Source of the DNA: Planctomycetaceae bacterium
GTDB taxonomy: Bacteria > Planctomycetota > Planctomycetia > Planctomycetales > Planctomycetaceae
Assembly (NCBI GenBank): GCA_041398785.1
Contig: JAWKUA010000006.1
Span: 248,001-312,000 of the forward strand
Length of the DNA stretch: 64,000 bases
Reading direction: 5' to 3'
Shown: positions 43,500 through 54,000 of the stretch, one piece after another
Layout: each line of letters opens with the position of its first letter
Numbering within the stretch: position 1 is the stretch's first letter
Program-made: the position numbers and the translations under genes
Notes under the pieces: generated by a model
Seen by the model: the letters and a program-made list of their open reading frames with translations, nothing else
What the model was told of the DNA's origin: nothing
The model's database searches: none

Positions 43500-44611
43500 T
43501 CAGCGTCGGTCGGTCGGGGCGGCTTCGGAACCGGGAATGACGACTTCCGCAGCGCCGGATGCAGCGGAACCAGGCCGGGCAAAACTGTGTTCGACACCAA
43601 GCCGCTCACACGTCTCGTGAATCTGCCGCCAGGTCGTTTCGTCCAGCTCAATACCACTGCTCAGACGGCTGGCTTTCGTCCGCTGCTCGATCTCGCCGGG
43701 AACCAGAATTTCTCCGTTCGGAGCGACAGTCCGCGAACTCTTTACGAATTCGATGAACCGAGCGACTTCGGGAAAGAACTCTTCGGCGGATCCAAAGCGG
43801 CTGCGGTCGATGATGATCGACAGCATGCCGTTGACAACGCGCCAGTTGTTTTTCGGGTTGGTGCAGGAACTGCCCGTCAGCGCCCCGGCCAGCATTTCGA
43901 TCATCACGGACAAAGCGTAACCCTTGTGTCCGGCAATCGGCAGAATGGAACCCGGTTCGGTGTAGAACGCCGCCGGATCGTCTGTGGGCCGACCGGTGGA
44001 ATCAATGATGCAGTTGTCAGGGACGCGTTCGCCCTTATTGAGCGCCACGCGGATCTTGCCTTCCGCAATCGTGCAGGCCGACATGTCCAGAATCAGCGGT
44101 TCGCCGTTCGTGGGAACACCGGCCGCCATCGGATTCGCGGACAGTCGCCGGTCGATCCCTCCGAACGGAGCCACCAGCATTCCCGCGCGCTGGTGTTGAC
44201 GAAATGCAGCGACATCATGCCGGCGTCGGCTGCCTGGATCGCCCAGTCTCCGATCCGTCCCAGGTGGCCGGAATTCCGCAGAGCGATCACTGCCACACCG
44301 TGCCGGCGGGATTTTTCAATTCCCAGATCAATGGCCTGTTCGCCGATCGTCTGCCCAAGACCAAACTGCCCGTCGACAACTGCGATCGCGTCGCTTTCCG
44401 TGACGATCTGAATCGACCTGTTGGCGAAGATCTTGCCGTCGCGCAGCCAGTCGACGTATGACGCAACCCGGATGACGCCGTGCGAATCGTGTCCGACCAG
44501 ATTCGATTCCACCAGATGCCGGGCAACACGCTGCGCTTCTTCAGTCTGACAGCCGGCGGCCGAAAAAATATCGGCCGTCAAAACTGCCAGATCCTGGTAT
44601 GAAAGATTCAT
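43500..44611 (-). pseudogene. Ldh_2-type malate/L-lactate/ureidoglycolate dehydrogenase, frameshifted
   Basis: Two overlapping frames make up one NAD(P)-dependent oxidoreductase of the Ldh_2 (AllD/YlbC/ComC) family. The first part (44611 to about 44190) has HDSHGVIRVASYVDWLR and RNSGHLGRIGDWAIQAAD ending HFVNTS. The second (about 44180 to 43500) resumes with GMLVAPFGG, ANPMAAGVPTN and GHKGYALSVMIEMLAGALTG. Restoring one G near 44181-44192 (AGC-GGC-GCG-GGA-ATG expected) joins them as NTSGAGMLVAPFGG in one frame. The family normally has about 340-370 residues, and nothing else is missing. It overlaps the upstream NHL gene by 4 bases. Either a recent inactivating deletion or a sequencing error. 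Confidence 0.82.
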
Positions 44612-45649
44612 TCCGAAGCCCCTTCGGTCAATCGCACAAATTTCTGAATCGTGTGACAGCCGGGATCAACCAGGCCCCGGTTTCCGCCAGCGGACATCGT
44701 GACTTCGCTGACGTAAAGGTCCCCGCGAGAATCGCACCAGACGTCGTGCGGCGCGAAGAAATCTCCCGCTGCACACGGGTTGTCACCGCCTCCCCATCGG
44801 GCCAGCAGTTCGCCCTGCGAGTTGAAAATACTCACCCGGCCTCCCGTCGCATCTTCCGACGGAGCGGACGTTCCGGGCCACATCCCCGCGCGGTAACCCA
44901 GTTCCGCGACGCAGACGTTCGCATCGCCGTCGATGAACACCTGGCACGGGCGAGCCACATCGGTCCATTCGCTGATAAACCGGCCATCGTCGGAGAAGAT
45001 CTGAATTCGGCTGTTCTCCCGGTCAGCCACGTACACAGCGCCCGGCCGCGTCGACGGCGATGCCGTGGGGCACATGAAACTGTCCCGGCTCGTCACCGGC
45101 TTCACCCCATGACAGAACCAGCCTGCCATCCGCTGTGAACCGGTGAATTCGCGCGTTGCCGTAGCCATCGGCGACAAACAAGTCGCCGTTCGGAGAAATC
45201 GCCAGATTCGTGGGAAAATTGAACGGCGGCCCCGCACGCTGAATCGTGCGGTAGTCGACGGTCGTGGCCCCGGTGTCGGACGACCGCCCGCTGGTTCCCA
45301 GCGTCAACAGCAGCCGGCCGTCGGGAGAAAACTTCTTCACGGTGTGATCGAGATCATCGACACAGTACACCGAATCATCAGGCCCGATGGTGATCCCGTG
45401 GGCTCGCGCGAAGACACCTTCGCCCCAGGAACTCAGAAAGTCGCCGTCCGGAGAAAAGATGATCACGGGATGGATGCCGCGGTTGAACACGTAGACGCGG
45501 TTGTTCGAATCGGTTGCGGCGGCCGTGACTTCGACAAAATCCCAGCCCGACGGAAGCGCAGGCCAATGCGCGGCGACGCGATATCGAAAACCACTCGTGC
45601 CGACAACAACATCCGCACTTTCCGACGTGTCAGCAATGCCCGGTTTCAT
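44608..45649 (-). pseudogene. NHL-repeat beta-propeller protein, frameshifted
   Basis: A propeller of NHL/6-bladed type split over two frames. The first (45649 to about 45038) contains FIVFSPDGDF-like blades 'VIIFSPDGDFLSSWGEG', DDLDHTVKKFSPDGRLLLTLG, and HVPHGIAVDAAG. The second (about 45036 to 44608) continues VYVADRENSRIQIFSDDGRF and ends near FVRLTEGASE. Removing the A at 45037 (plus strand; T on the coding strand) gives GRVYVADRENSR, exactly the blade consensus. No signal peptide is seen. Its start at 45649 follows GGAG. The stop overlaps the start of the Ldh_2 gene (ATGA), so the two form an operon. Possible role as a lyase or lactonase partner is speculative. Confidence 0.78.
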
Positions 45650-45925
45650 CGTTCGCTCCGCATTTCGGCGACAACGTCCCGTGGTCTTGTCCCATCCCAA
45701 TCGCCGCGAATGGAAACGCCGACCGCAGCCGGCATCGCAGCCTGTCGTTCACAGCGGGACGCAACAAACATAAAGCGGCTTTCGACGACGGGTCGCGGAA
45801 CGCATCAACCGGACTTCAACAAGCGGTGCAATCTAATCTGCCCCGCCGCCGGCTGCCACCACCGCGAATTCCACCGACGCGGTGTTGCAAATGCCAACGG
45901 GCTCCCGATTCAGCGGCGGCTCGGC

Positions 45926-46006
45926 GGGAGGGCGAGGCTCCTGCCGAGCCATGCGTGCCAAAGCGCGCCCGATGCGGCAGCGGGCCGGCGGGAGCCTCGC
46001 CCTCCC
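45926..46006. repeat. Imperfect inverted repeat with 24-25 base arms
   Basis: Left arm 45926-45950 begins GGGAGGGCGAGGCTCC; right arm 45983-46006 is its near-perfect reverse complement, ending GGAGCCTCGCCCTCCC. The loop is 32 bases. The arms match the GC-rich palindromic repeats scattered between genes in planctomycete chromosomes. A related half-copy occurs near 46171. Confidence 0.75.
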
Positions 46007-46013
46007 ATTGTTG

Positions 46014-46048
46014 CCATCGGTGTGAATCGGTGAAATCTGTGGTCAGAA
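46014..46048. repeat. Short dispersed element with 'GTGAAATCTGTGGT' core
   Basis: The segment CATCGGTGTGAATCGGTGAA followed by ATCTGTGGTCAGAA is the kind of short repeat I recall in intergenic regions of many environmental bacterial genomes. Only one copy is present here, so the call rests on memory of the motif. Confidence 0.4.
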
Positions 46049-46507
46049 CCCGCAGACAGACGACCTGCCGCGTATTCGGCACAATCAATCCAGCACGCCC
46101 CAGAACGCTTTCCGACGGCTGCGCCGCACAGCTTCTGCGAAGACGTGGTACCCGTGACGAGCGCATGCCCGGCGGACGAGGCTCCTGCCCCTGGATACAG
46201 GGCGATTTTTCGGGTGCGGCGGTTTAGTATCGCTTTCCTCTGCACGGAATCGGTGTTTGCCGGCAAAGCGAACGACAGTTCAGAACTGACAATTCCGCGA
46301 AAAGGAAAGCGACGACGAGTCGCCGCACTCCAAAGGCGTCGCTTGTTCGAAGACCGGCGCCAGCAGGCTCGCTGGCAGAAAGAGCCCACGGACATTGCAC
46401 ACGGACACATACCCGTCCCGAACACACAGATCCTGATTTCATCGGCGGCGATTGCTGGTAGACTCATGACGATTGAGCGATCGGAAACTGCGGACACGGA
46501 CCTACTG

Positions 46508-49447
46508 ATGTCGCACAGACGCGCAACTCAAATCGCAATCTTCTGCGCTGCCGTGTTTCTCGCGAACGCCCTGCATGCACAGTCGCAGGACGAGCGACCG
46601 TGGCCGTTCTATTCGCCGAAAGCAGCATCGCCGCCGGACGTGCCGTCGGATTGGATTCGAAACGAAATCGACTCGTTTGTCCTGCGTCGGCTGCACGATG
46701 CCGGGCTGCGTCCGGCGCCGGAGGCCACTCGTCAGCAGCTGATTCGCCGGCTGTACTTCGACCTCATCGGTCTGCCGCCGGCCCCGGAGGACGTCGACGC
46801 ATTCGTCAGCGACAAATCGGAACAGGCCTGGGCGGACCTTGTCGACCGGTTGCTGATCGATCCTCGTTTTGGAGAACGATGGGCGCGGCTGTGGCTGGAC
46901 GTGGCTCGCTATGCCGACACGGCCGGATACGAGGGTGATCCGGATCTGCCCCACGCCTGGCGATACCGCGACTACGTCATCGACGCGTTCAACAGCGACA
47001 AGCCGTACGATGAGTTCATCAGGGAACAAATCGCCGGTGACGAATTCGAAGAAATCATGGGAGCCGGTGATTTGCCGGAAACTCCCGCGGAACGCGTTGT
47101 GGCGATGACGTTCCTGCGACTCGCTCCGTTCACGGAACCGCGGGGCGATGAATCGCGCCACGAATTGCTGAGCGAGATGACGTCGACCGTCGGTGCCGTG
47201 TTCCTTGGACTCACCGTCGGCTGCGCGAAGTGTCACGACCACAAGTACGATGACATCCCCACCAAAGACTTCTACCGCCTGAAGGCATTCTTCTCGACGG
47301 TCTCCCTGCCCCGCCCCGAACCGGGCGACGGCTTTCAGATCGGCGGTTCGCTTCCCGCCACGTTTTACCGTGATGGCGAACAGGAATGGGCAGCCGCCCG
47401 CCGCACTGCGCTTCAACAGGAAGTGGCCGACGCGAAGCAGCAACTGGAAGAACTCAAAGCGGCACTCACCGACAAGCTGGACGACAAAGCAGGGTTCGGT
47501 CTTCAGGCGATGGGCGGTGGTCTCGGGAACAACTACATCTTCGGCCGCACGCCGGTCAGCGACGGCACGCTGCACGCTTCAATCGTGAACTGCGACGCAA
47601 ACGAATGGGCGTTCTTCACGGACTTTGGTTCGCGAGAACAGACTGGCAGCAATGCCGGCTCCAATCAGGGACAGTGGTTCGGCGATGTTCCGAACGTGCA
47701 GCACGTTGCACTGGGGCAGTATTCCGAAGGCACAGGTCGCATCCGCGCTGAGCAGGCGCATCACGTGGGAGCGTTCGCTCACGTGCTGATCTACGACCAT
47801 CCGCTCAGCGTCGATGAACGGACGGCACTGCAGTCCTGGCTGACAGCGGGATGCACGTGCGATCCGCCGCACAGCGGACTGCGGTTCTGGCTGAATGCAG
47901 CTGATCTCGACGGCAATCCGGACACCGACAATCCCGCGACGGGCAGTCAGGTCGCGCGATGGACCGATCGCTGCGGCGGAATCACGTTGTCACAGACAGC
48001 ACCACAGCTCCAGCCGACATTGACGACAGTCGCCATCGGTGGTGACGGCACCGTCAGCGGTGATGAGCGCCAGGCGGAGATTCCGGCCGTTCGTTTTGAT
48101 GCCGATTTTCTTGTCGGTGCAGCCGCAGACGCGTCCTTCACGCAGGATCAGTCGGGATCGCTGGTTGTGATCGGCACGGCTGAGCATGCTCACGAAGGCT
48201 ACGGTTTTGAAGTCGGCGGCGACGGGGCGTTTCTGAGCACATTCATCAATCCCGGCGCGTCGGCACGGACGGATGTGGAATCGCTGCTGACCGCCCAGGA
48301 CAACGAACTGGTGTCGCCGCAGGATCGGGAACGTTACCGGTGGCTGTCGAACCGCGAACACTTTGTGGCTCAGCACCTGAAGCGCCTGCAGCCCGTGGCG
48401 ATGTCGGTGCGGCATTCGTATGGTCCGCCGTATGAACCCGGAGTTCCGACATCACGCGTGTTGATTCGCGGCGAATACGACAATCCGGGCGAAGAAGTCC
48501 AGGCCGGTTTTCTAAGCTGCATCACGGGCAACGACGAGCCCGCCGAAATTCGCCTCGACCCGTTCAAACGCTGGCCCACTCGCAGCCGACGAATGGCTCT
48601 GGCGAACTGGATCGCCAGCGCTGAAAACCCGCTCACCGCGCGCGTGATTGTGAACCGGCTCTGGCACTGGCACTTCAGTCGCGGGATTGTTGCTTCACCC
48701 AGCGACTTCGGACAACTCGGCGGCGGTCCATCGCATCCGGAACTGCTCGACTGGCTCGCCCTGCGGCTTGTTCAGAACAACTGGAGCCTGAAAGCCATCC
48801 ATCGGCTGATCGTGATGTCGGCGGCCTACCGACAGACGTCACTGCGAGTCGATGCGGACTGTTCCCGGATCGATCCGGAAAACTCCCTGCTGTGGCGATT
48901 TCGACGACGGCGGCTGGAAGCCGAAGCCGTCCGCGACAGCGTCTTGTCCGTCAGCGGCCGGCTGAATCCCGAACAGTTTGGCCTGCCGATTTTTCCACCG
49001 CTGCCGGACGACATCGAAGAACGAGTCAAATACTCAAACAGCAAGTGGGATACGCAGCACGGTCCGGAAGGCCGCAGGCGAAGCATCTACATCTATCAAC
49101 AGCGGACTCTGACGATGCCGCTGATGCAGTCGTTCGACTCGCTGGTATGCGACGAATCGCGGCCGCTGCGCCGTTCCTCAGTAACTCCGCTTCAGGCGCT
49201 GGCGATGTACAATGGCCGGTTCGTCAGCGAAGAAGCAAAACACTTCGCATCACGCGTGCTCCGCGAAGCAGGGGATGATGCCGGCGTTTCAGAACAGATC
49301 TCGTACGCGTTTCGGATCGCGCTGGGCCGATCACCGGACTCCACTGAACTGACGGAACTGCGAAGACTGGCAGATGACAGTAAGTCGGGGCTTGCCGCCG
49401 TGTGCCGTGTCCTGCTGAACAGCAGCGAGTTTCTGTATGTCGACTAG
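46508..49447 (+). CDS. PSD1-type protein without PSCyt1 (DUF1549-insert-DUF1553)
   Basis: A 979-residue exported protein. A signal peptide (1-22, ending NALHAQ) leads straight into DUF1549, with no N-terminal cytochrome domain. DUF1549 has GERWARLWLDVARYAD and the CxxCH at C239 (CAKCHDHKYDD). The insert (about 310-590) looks like a concanavalin-like domain (GLRFWLNAADLDGNPDTDN, then WTDRCGG). DUF1553 ends the protein (NPLTARVIVNRLWHW, RRLEAEAVRDSVL, VTPLQALAMYN, SSEFLYVD). The start could be 46466, but 46508 begins the signal peptide. A 48-base inverted repeat follows the stop, then a DUF1501 gene 91 bases downstream. Confidence 0.87.
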   Translation: MSHRRATQIAIFCAAVFLANALHAQSQDERPWPFYSPKAASPPDVPSDWIRNEIDSFVLRRLHDAGLRPAPEATRQQLIRRLYFDLIGLPPAPEDVDAFVSDKSEQAWADLVDRLLIDPRFGERWARLWLDVARYADTAGYEGDPDLPHAWRYRDYVIDAFNSDKPYDEFIREQIAGDEFEEIMGAGDLPETPAERVVAMTFLRLAPFTEPRGDESRHELLSEMTSTVGAVFLGLTVGCAKCHDHKYDDIPTKDFYRLKAFFSTVSLPRPEPGDGFQIGGSLPATFYRDGEQEWAAARRTALQQEVADAKQQLEELKAALTDKLDDKAGFGLQAMGGGLGNNYIFGRTPVSDGTLHASIVNCDANEWAFFTDFGSREQTGSNAGSNQGQWFGDVPNVQHVALGQYSEGTGRIRAEQAHHVGAFAHVLIYDHPLSVDERTALQSWLTAGCTCDPPHSGLRFWLNAADLDGNPDTDNPATGSQVARWTDRCGGITLSQTAPQLQPTLTTVAIGGDGTVSGDERQAEIPAVRFDADFLVGAAADASFTQDQSGSLVVIGTAEHAHEGYGFEVGGDGAFLSTFINPGASARTDVESLLTAQDNELVSPQDRERYRWLSNREHFVAQHLKRLQPVAMSVRHSYGPPYEPGVPTSRVLIRGEYDNPGEEVQAGFLSCITGNDEPAEIRLDPFKRWPTRSRRMALANWIASAENPLTARVIVNRLWHWHFSRGIVASPSDFGQLGGGPSHPELLDWLALRLVQNNWSLKAIHRLIVMSAAYRQTSLRVDADCSRIDPENSLLWRFRRRRLEAEAVRDSVLSVSGRLNPEQFGLPIFPPLPDDIEERVKYSNSKWDTQHGPEGRRRSIYIYQQRTLTMPLMQSFDSLVCDESRPLRRSSVTPLQALAMYNGRFVSEEAKHFASRVLREAGDDAGVSEQISYAFRIALGRSPDSTELTELRRLADDSKSGLAAVCRVLLNSSEFLYVD

Positions 49448-49495
49448 GAACCCCTAACAAGACCTGCGAGACCTCGGAGGTCTTGTCAGGGGTTC
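49448..49495. repeat. Palindromic repeat between PSD1 and DUF1501 genes
   Basis: An 18-base inverted repeat starting right after the PSD1 stop codon (TAG at 49445-49447): GAACCCCTAACAAGACCT at 49448-49465 pairs with AGGTCTTGTCAGGGGTTC at 49478-49495 (17 of 18 positions, one G-T type mismatch), with a 12-base loop. It could fold into a strong RNA hairpin. No T-run follows, so it is not a classical terminator; it may reduce read-through or stabilise the upstream mRNA. Confidence 0.8.
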
Positions 49496-49538
49496 TAAGA
49501 ACGAGGAACCCGCAGATCATCGTCAGGAACTGACAGGC

Positions 49539-50975
49539 ATGATTCCCACAACGTCCCTGCGACGCACCTTTCTGAAAACGGCGTTCAACGGACTTGGCGC
49601 GGTCGCGTTCCATGACCTGCTGCGCGCGGAGGAACGGGCGGCGGCGGCGACTGATCCGCTGGCCGAGCGACTTCCGCATGTGCCTCGGCAAGCACGCCAC
49701 TGCATCTTTCTGTTCATGCAGGGCGGTGTCAGTCAGCTTGATTCGTTCGAATACAAGCCGGAGCTGACGAAGGTTCATGGAAGTCGGCTGCCCCGCATTC
49801 CGGACATTTCCGGCGAACTGCAGGGACGTCTGTCGTTTCCTCACGTCGCAATCGGCAGTCCGTTCAAGTTCCGTCAGTACGGCGAATCGGGACACTGGTT
49901 TTCGGAACTGTTTCCGCATCTGGCGCAGCACGCCGACCGGCTTGCGATGGTTCGGGGCATCAAAACGGACAATCAGAATCACGGCCCGTCCACACTGCAT
50001 GTGACAACGGGAAGCCAGTTTCCCGGAAGCCCGTCCGTCGGTTCATGGGTCAGCTACGGTCTTGGTTCACCAAACCGCAACATGCCCGGATACATCGTCA
50101 TCCAGGACCCGCGCGGAGCGCCCGTGAATGGTGCCGCGGTGTGGGCCAACGGTTATCTGCCGGCTTCGTACCAGGGAACGCTGCTGCGTTCGACCGGTAC
50201 GCCGATTCTGAATCTTGCGCGGCCCGATGGTGTGTCCGCCAAACAGCAGCGGCGGGAATTCGATGTGCTGGCATCATTGAATCGGCGACATCACGAAGCC
50301 CGGCCCGACGACACGGAACTGGCGGCACGCATCAACGCCTACGAACTTGCGTTTCGCATGCAGTCCGACGCGCCGGAACTGGCGGACCTTTCCGGAGAAA
50401 CGCAGGCGACACAGCAACTGTACGGTCTGGACAATCCGACGACTTCGGGATTCGGTCGGCAGTGTCTGCTTGCCAGAAGAATGGTCGAAGCGGGAGTCCG
50501 CTACACACTGCTGGTCCACGGCGTTCAGATCGGACCGCACAGTTGGGACGATCACGGCAACGTCCGGGACGGGATGAAGCGTCATTCACAGGAAGTCGAT
50601 CAGCCCGTCGCCGCGCTGTTGACCGATCTTCATGTACGCGGTCTGCTGGAAGACACGCTGGTCGTCTGGGCGTCGGAGATGGGTCGCACTCCTTTTGTAA
50701 ACGGCGCGATGAGCCGCACGCCTGGCCGCGAACACAATTCCTGGAATCTGGTCATGTGGCTGGCCGGCGGAAACGTCAAAGGCGGCGCGTCAGCCGGTGA
50801 AACGGACGACTTCGGGCTGCGTTCCGTCGGCGACGAAATTCCGGTTCGTGACGTCCACGCAACCATCCTGAACCTGATGGGACTCGACGACGATCGGCTG
50901 CGGTATCTTCATGCCGGTCGTCTTCGGCAACTGACGGATATCGGCGGCAATGTGCTGCATGATATCATCGCCTGA
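49539..50975 (+). CDS. DUF1501 protein, partner of second PSD1 gene
   Basis: A 478-residue DUF1501 protein with a twin-arginine-like N terminus (LRRTFLKTAFNGLGAVAF). Landmarks: CIFLFMQGGVSQLDSFEYKP, SWVSYGLGSPNRNMPGY, SWDDHGNVRDGM and WASEMGRTPFVNG; here the usual GGEFGRT is ASEMGRT, and the DHH-type site is GREHNSWN. These swaps at putative metal ligands differ from the 35170 paralog and may mean different activity. It lies 91 bases after its PSD1 partner across a hairpin repeat, and 81 bases before the next PSD1 gene. Confidence 0.87.
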   Translation: MIPTTSLRRTFLKTAFNGLGAVAFHDLLRAEERAAAATDPLAERLPHVPRQARHCIFLFMQGGVSQLDSFEYKPELTKVHGSRLPRIPDISGELQGRLSFPHVAIGSPFKFRQYGESGHWFSELFPHLAQHADRLAMVRGIKTDNQNHGPSTLHVTTGSQFPGSPSVGSWVSYGLGSPNRNMPGYIVIQDPRGAPVNGAAVWANGYLPASYQGTLLRSTGTPILNLARPDGVSAKQQRREFDVLASLNRRHHEARPDDTELAARINAYELAFRMQSDAPELADLSGETQATQQLYGLDNPTTSGFGRQCLLARRMVEAGVRYTLLVHGVQIGPHSWDDHGNVRDGMKRHSQEVDQPVAALLTDLHVRGLLEDTLVVWASEMGRTPFVNGAMSRTPGREHNSWNLVMWLAGGNVKGGASAGETDDFGLRSVGDEIPVRDVHATILNLMGLDDDRLRYLHAGRLRQLTDIGGNVLHDIIA

Positions 50976-51056
50976 GACAACCGCGGCAGTCCGCTCGTCA
51001 ATTCGAACAGGCGAGTGCGGAGCTGCTGATAGTTCTGATTTTGAGCGGCTGATCCC

Positions 51057-54000
51057 ATGATGAAACTGTCAACAACGCTGACGCTTTTCGGAATCTGTCT
51101 TTGCTGGGCACTTCCGGCAGCACATGTGGTGTCCAGCGATTCCGAGCATGATGATGCTGCGTCCGACGCAGCCGACTCACCGAGGGACCCGTGGTGCTTT
51201 CGACCGATTCCGGACATCGAACAGCTTGATCCGCGAGCCGACACCGGAACCGCGACCCTCGATGTTTCTGTCATCGATCACTACATTCGCCGCGAACTGC
51301 AGAAGGTTCCCCTGTCGCCGGCCCCGCGTGCAGAACCGTATCGCCAGGTGCGGCGACTCAGCCTGATGCTGACGGGGCTCCCGCCCGACCCCGAAACCGT
51401 GGACGCCTTCGTCGACGACCCGACCGACGAACACTATGCCAGGCTGGTCGATCACTACCTGAATTCACCGCAGTACGGCGAACGCTGGGCACGGCACTGG
51501 ATGGACGTCGTCCGTTTCGCGGAAACGTGGGGCTACGAATGGAACCATCTGGTGCGCGATGCGTGGCGATATCGCGACTACCTGATTCGTGCGTTCAACA
51601 GCGACCTGCCCTATGACCAGTTGATTCGCGAACACATTGCCGGTGACCTGCTGGACGCTCCGCGGGTCAATGAAGACCTGGGCATCAACGAATCACTGAT
51701 TGGAACGGCGTTCTATCGGTTCGGTGAAACGGGCCACGACGACTGCGTGCTGTATCCGGAAATCAGCCTGGACGTTATGGACAACCAGATCGATACGCTG
51801 TCCAAGGCCTTTCAGGCTCTGACGGTATCGTGTTCGCGATGCCACGATCATAAACTCGACGACATTCCTCAGCGCGATTACTACGGGCTGCTGGGAATTC
51901 TGGCAAGTTCGCGTCAGGTGATTCGAACGCTTGATCTTCCGCATCGTCAGGACGATCGCAAGGCGAAGCTGGCCGCGTCAAAACGAGAGATCCGGCGAAT
52001 GCTGAGCGGGTTGTGGATGAACCATGCCGACACGCTCTCAGCGGAACGCCTGAATGAGCTGCTGCGGAATTCTGCGGCGAACGGACACCAGCCCGCCGGC
52101 TCCGGCGACATCACGCATCCGCTGTTCGTCTGGCAGAACATGACAAACTCGGCGGGTGAAAGCACCTGGCAGGATCGCTGGAACGAAACTCGCAACACAA
52201 TGACGGCGGAAAACGACCGGCGCGTCGCGTTCAATCGTAAAAACTATGTGTTGTTCGGCGATTTCTCTGACACGGCCGGCGACTTCAGCAACTGGGGATT
52301 CGAAGGACTCGCGGTTGAAGATCACGAATGTTTCACGCCGCATGGCGACTTCAGTGTGCTTCCGGCCGGCCCGCAGGTCATTTCGAATCTTCTGCCGGCG
52401 GGTTGTTTTTCGCACGGCCTGTCGCAGAAGCTGAATGCCGTTGTCCGATCACCGCTGCTGCCGGAAGACAGGAAATACGTCAGCTATCAGGCCATGGGAC
52501 AGCGTCGAAGCGTCTGCCGTACCGTCATCGCCAACTGCACGCTGCCGTATTTCCACACCAACCGGTTTGATTCGGCGAAACTCGCCTGGGCCACGGTTGA
52601 CCTGACGCACATTCGGAAGTCGCGGCTTGTTCCGCTGCGGTCATGGCTGGAATGGGCAACGGCGCTGGACGATCAGGGTTATCCGCTGCTGAACATGCCG
52701 CAGACCGAATATCAGACGATGCTCGACAATCCGCGGTCATGGTTCGGCGTGACGAAAGTGTTCGTCCACGACGTTGAGCAGCCACCGTTTGAAGAACTTC
52801 ACGCACAACTGAAGGTGTTCGAATCACCGGCTGCCGGTCCCGATGACCTGGCGGTGCGGTATCGCGAGATCCTGAAGAACGCGGTTGCTCGCTGGTCGGC
52901 CGGAATGTCGGTCGAGTCCGACGTGTTCTGGCTGAACGCATTCATCGACCTGGAACTGCTCAGTTGCGACAACGATCAGTCAACGGAACTGGCGGAGCTG
53001 GTGTCGGAGTATCGGAAGCTTGAAGACCGGATCGAAACGCCCCGGCGAATCGTCGGCATGTCCGACCAGGACAGCGGCTTTGACGTTCCGCTGCTGGATG
53101 GCGGCAACGCGGCGACTCCGCAGAAGCGCGTCCATCGCAGTTACCTGACGGCCGTCGAATCACGGATGTCCAGGCATCCCGCGCAGCGCGGCAGTGGCCG
53201 CCTGCGCGTGGCGGAACTGGTCGCCGATCCCGAAAACCCGCTGACGGCACGAGTCATGGCTAACCGAATCTGGCATTACCTGTTCGGTGCCGGAATCGTG
53301 CGGTCCGTCGATAACTTCGGAAACCTGGGAGACGCGCCCAGTCATCCGGAGTTGCTGGACTATCTCGCGCGGCGACTGATCGATTCCGGCTGGTCCGTGA
53401 AGGCACTGATCCGCGAAATCGTGCTCAGCGACACCTTTCGGCAGTCGTCCGTGACATCCGGCGACGGACGGCAGAAGGATCCTGAGAATCGGCTGTTCCA
53501 CCGCTATCCCTCGCGGCGCATGGAAGCGGAGGTCATCCGTGATTCAATGCTGTGTGTGTCCGGCCGCCTGGACCTGACAATGTTCGGGCCGAGCATTGAT
53601 CCACACCGCGCCGAGGACATCGACAGCCGCAAGCTGTACTCCGGACCTCTGGACGGCAACGGTCGCCGAAGTCTGTATCTGAAGGTCACGCGAATGGGAC
53701 CGCCGAAACTGCTGGAACTGTTCAACTTTCCGGATCCGTCCATGACGCGCGGACGTCGCGACAGCACCAACGTGCCCTCACAAGCGCTTGGCCTGATGAA
53801 TCACCCGTTCGTCCATCAGCAGGCACACGTACACGCCGCGCGTCTGATTGACGAATCCGGTGCGAACATCACCTTCGAATCCGCACTGGACCGGCTGTTC
53901 CTGACCTTGTTCAGTCGGCGGCCGACAGAAGTTGAGCGAAACGAATACACACAGTTCTTTGGACAATTGGCAACGGCGCACGGCGATTCCTCCCCGGAAG

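Larger units (their letters stand above)
45650..46507. other. Long intergenic region with repeat relics
   Basis: About 860 bases without a gene between the divergent NHL and PSD1 genes. It contains the long inverted repeat at 45926-46006, the short widespread-looking element at 46014-46048, and a further GGCGGACGAGGCTCCTGCC segment near 46171 that resembles one arm of the inverted repeat. Open frames across it follow the repeats and are not supported as genes. Confidence 0.6.

Noticed and set aside
45826..46227. Plus-strand frame across the inverted repeat at 46 kb
   Set aside because: It merely translates repeat sequence and has no start context or domain.
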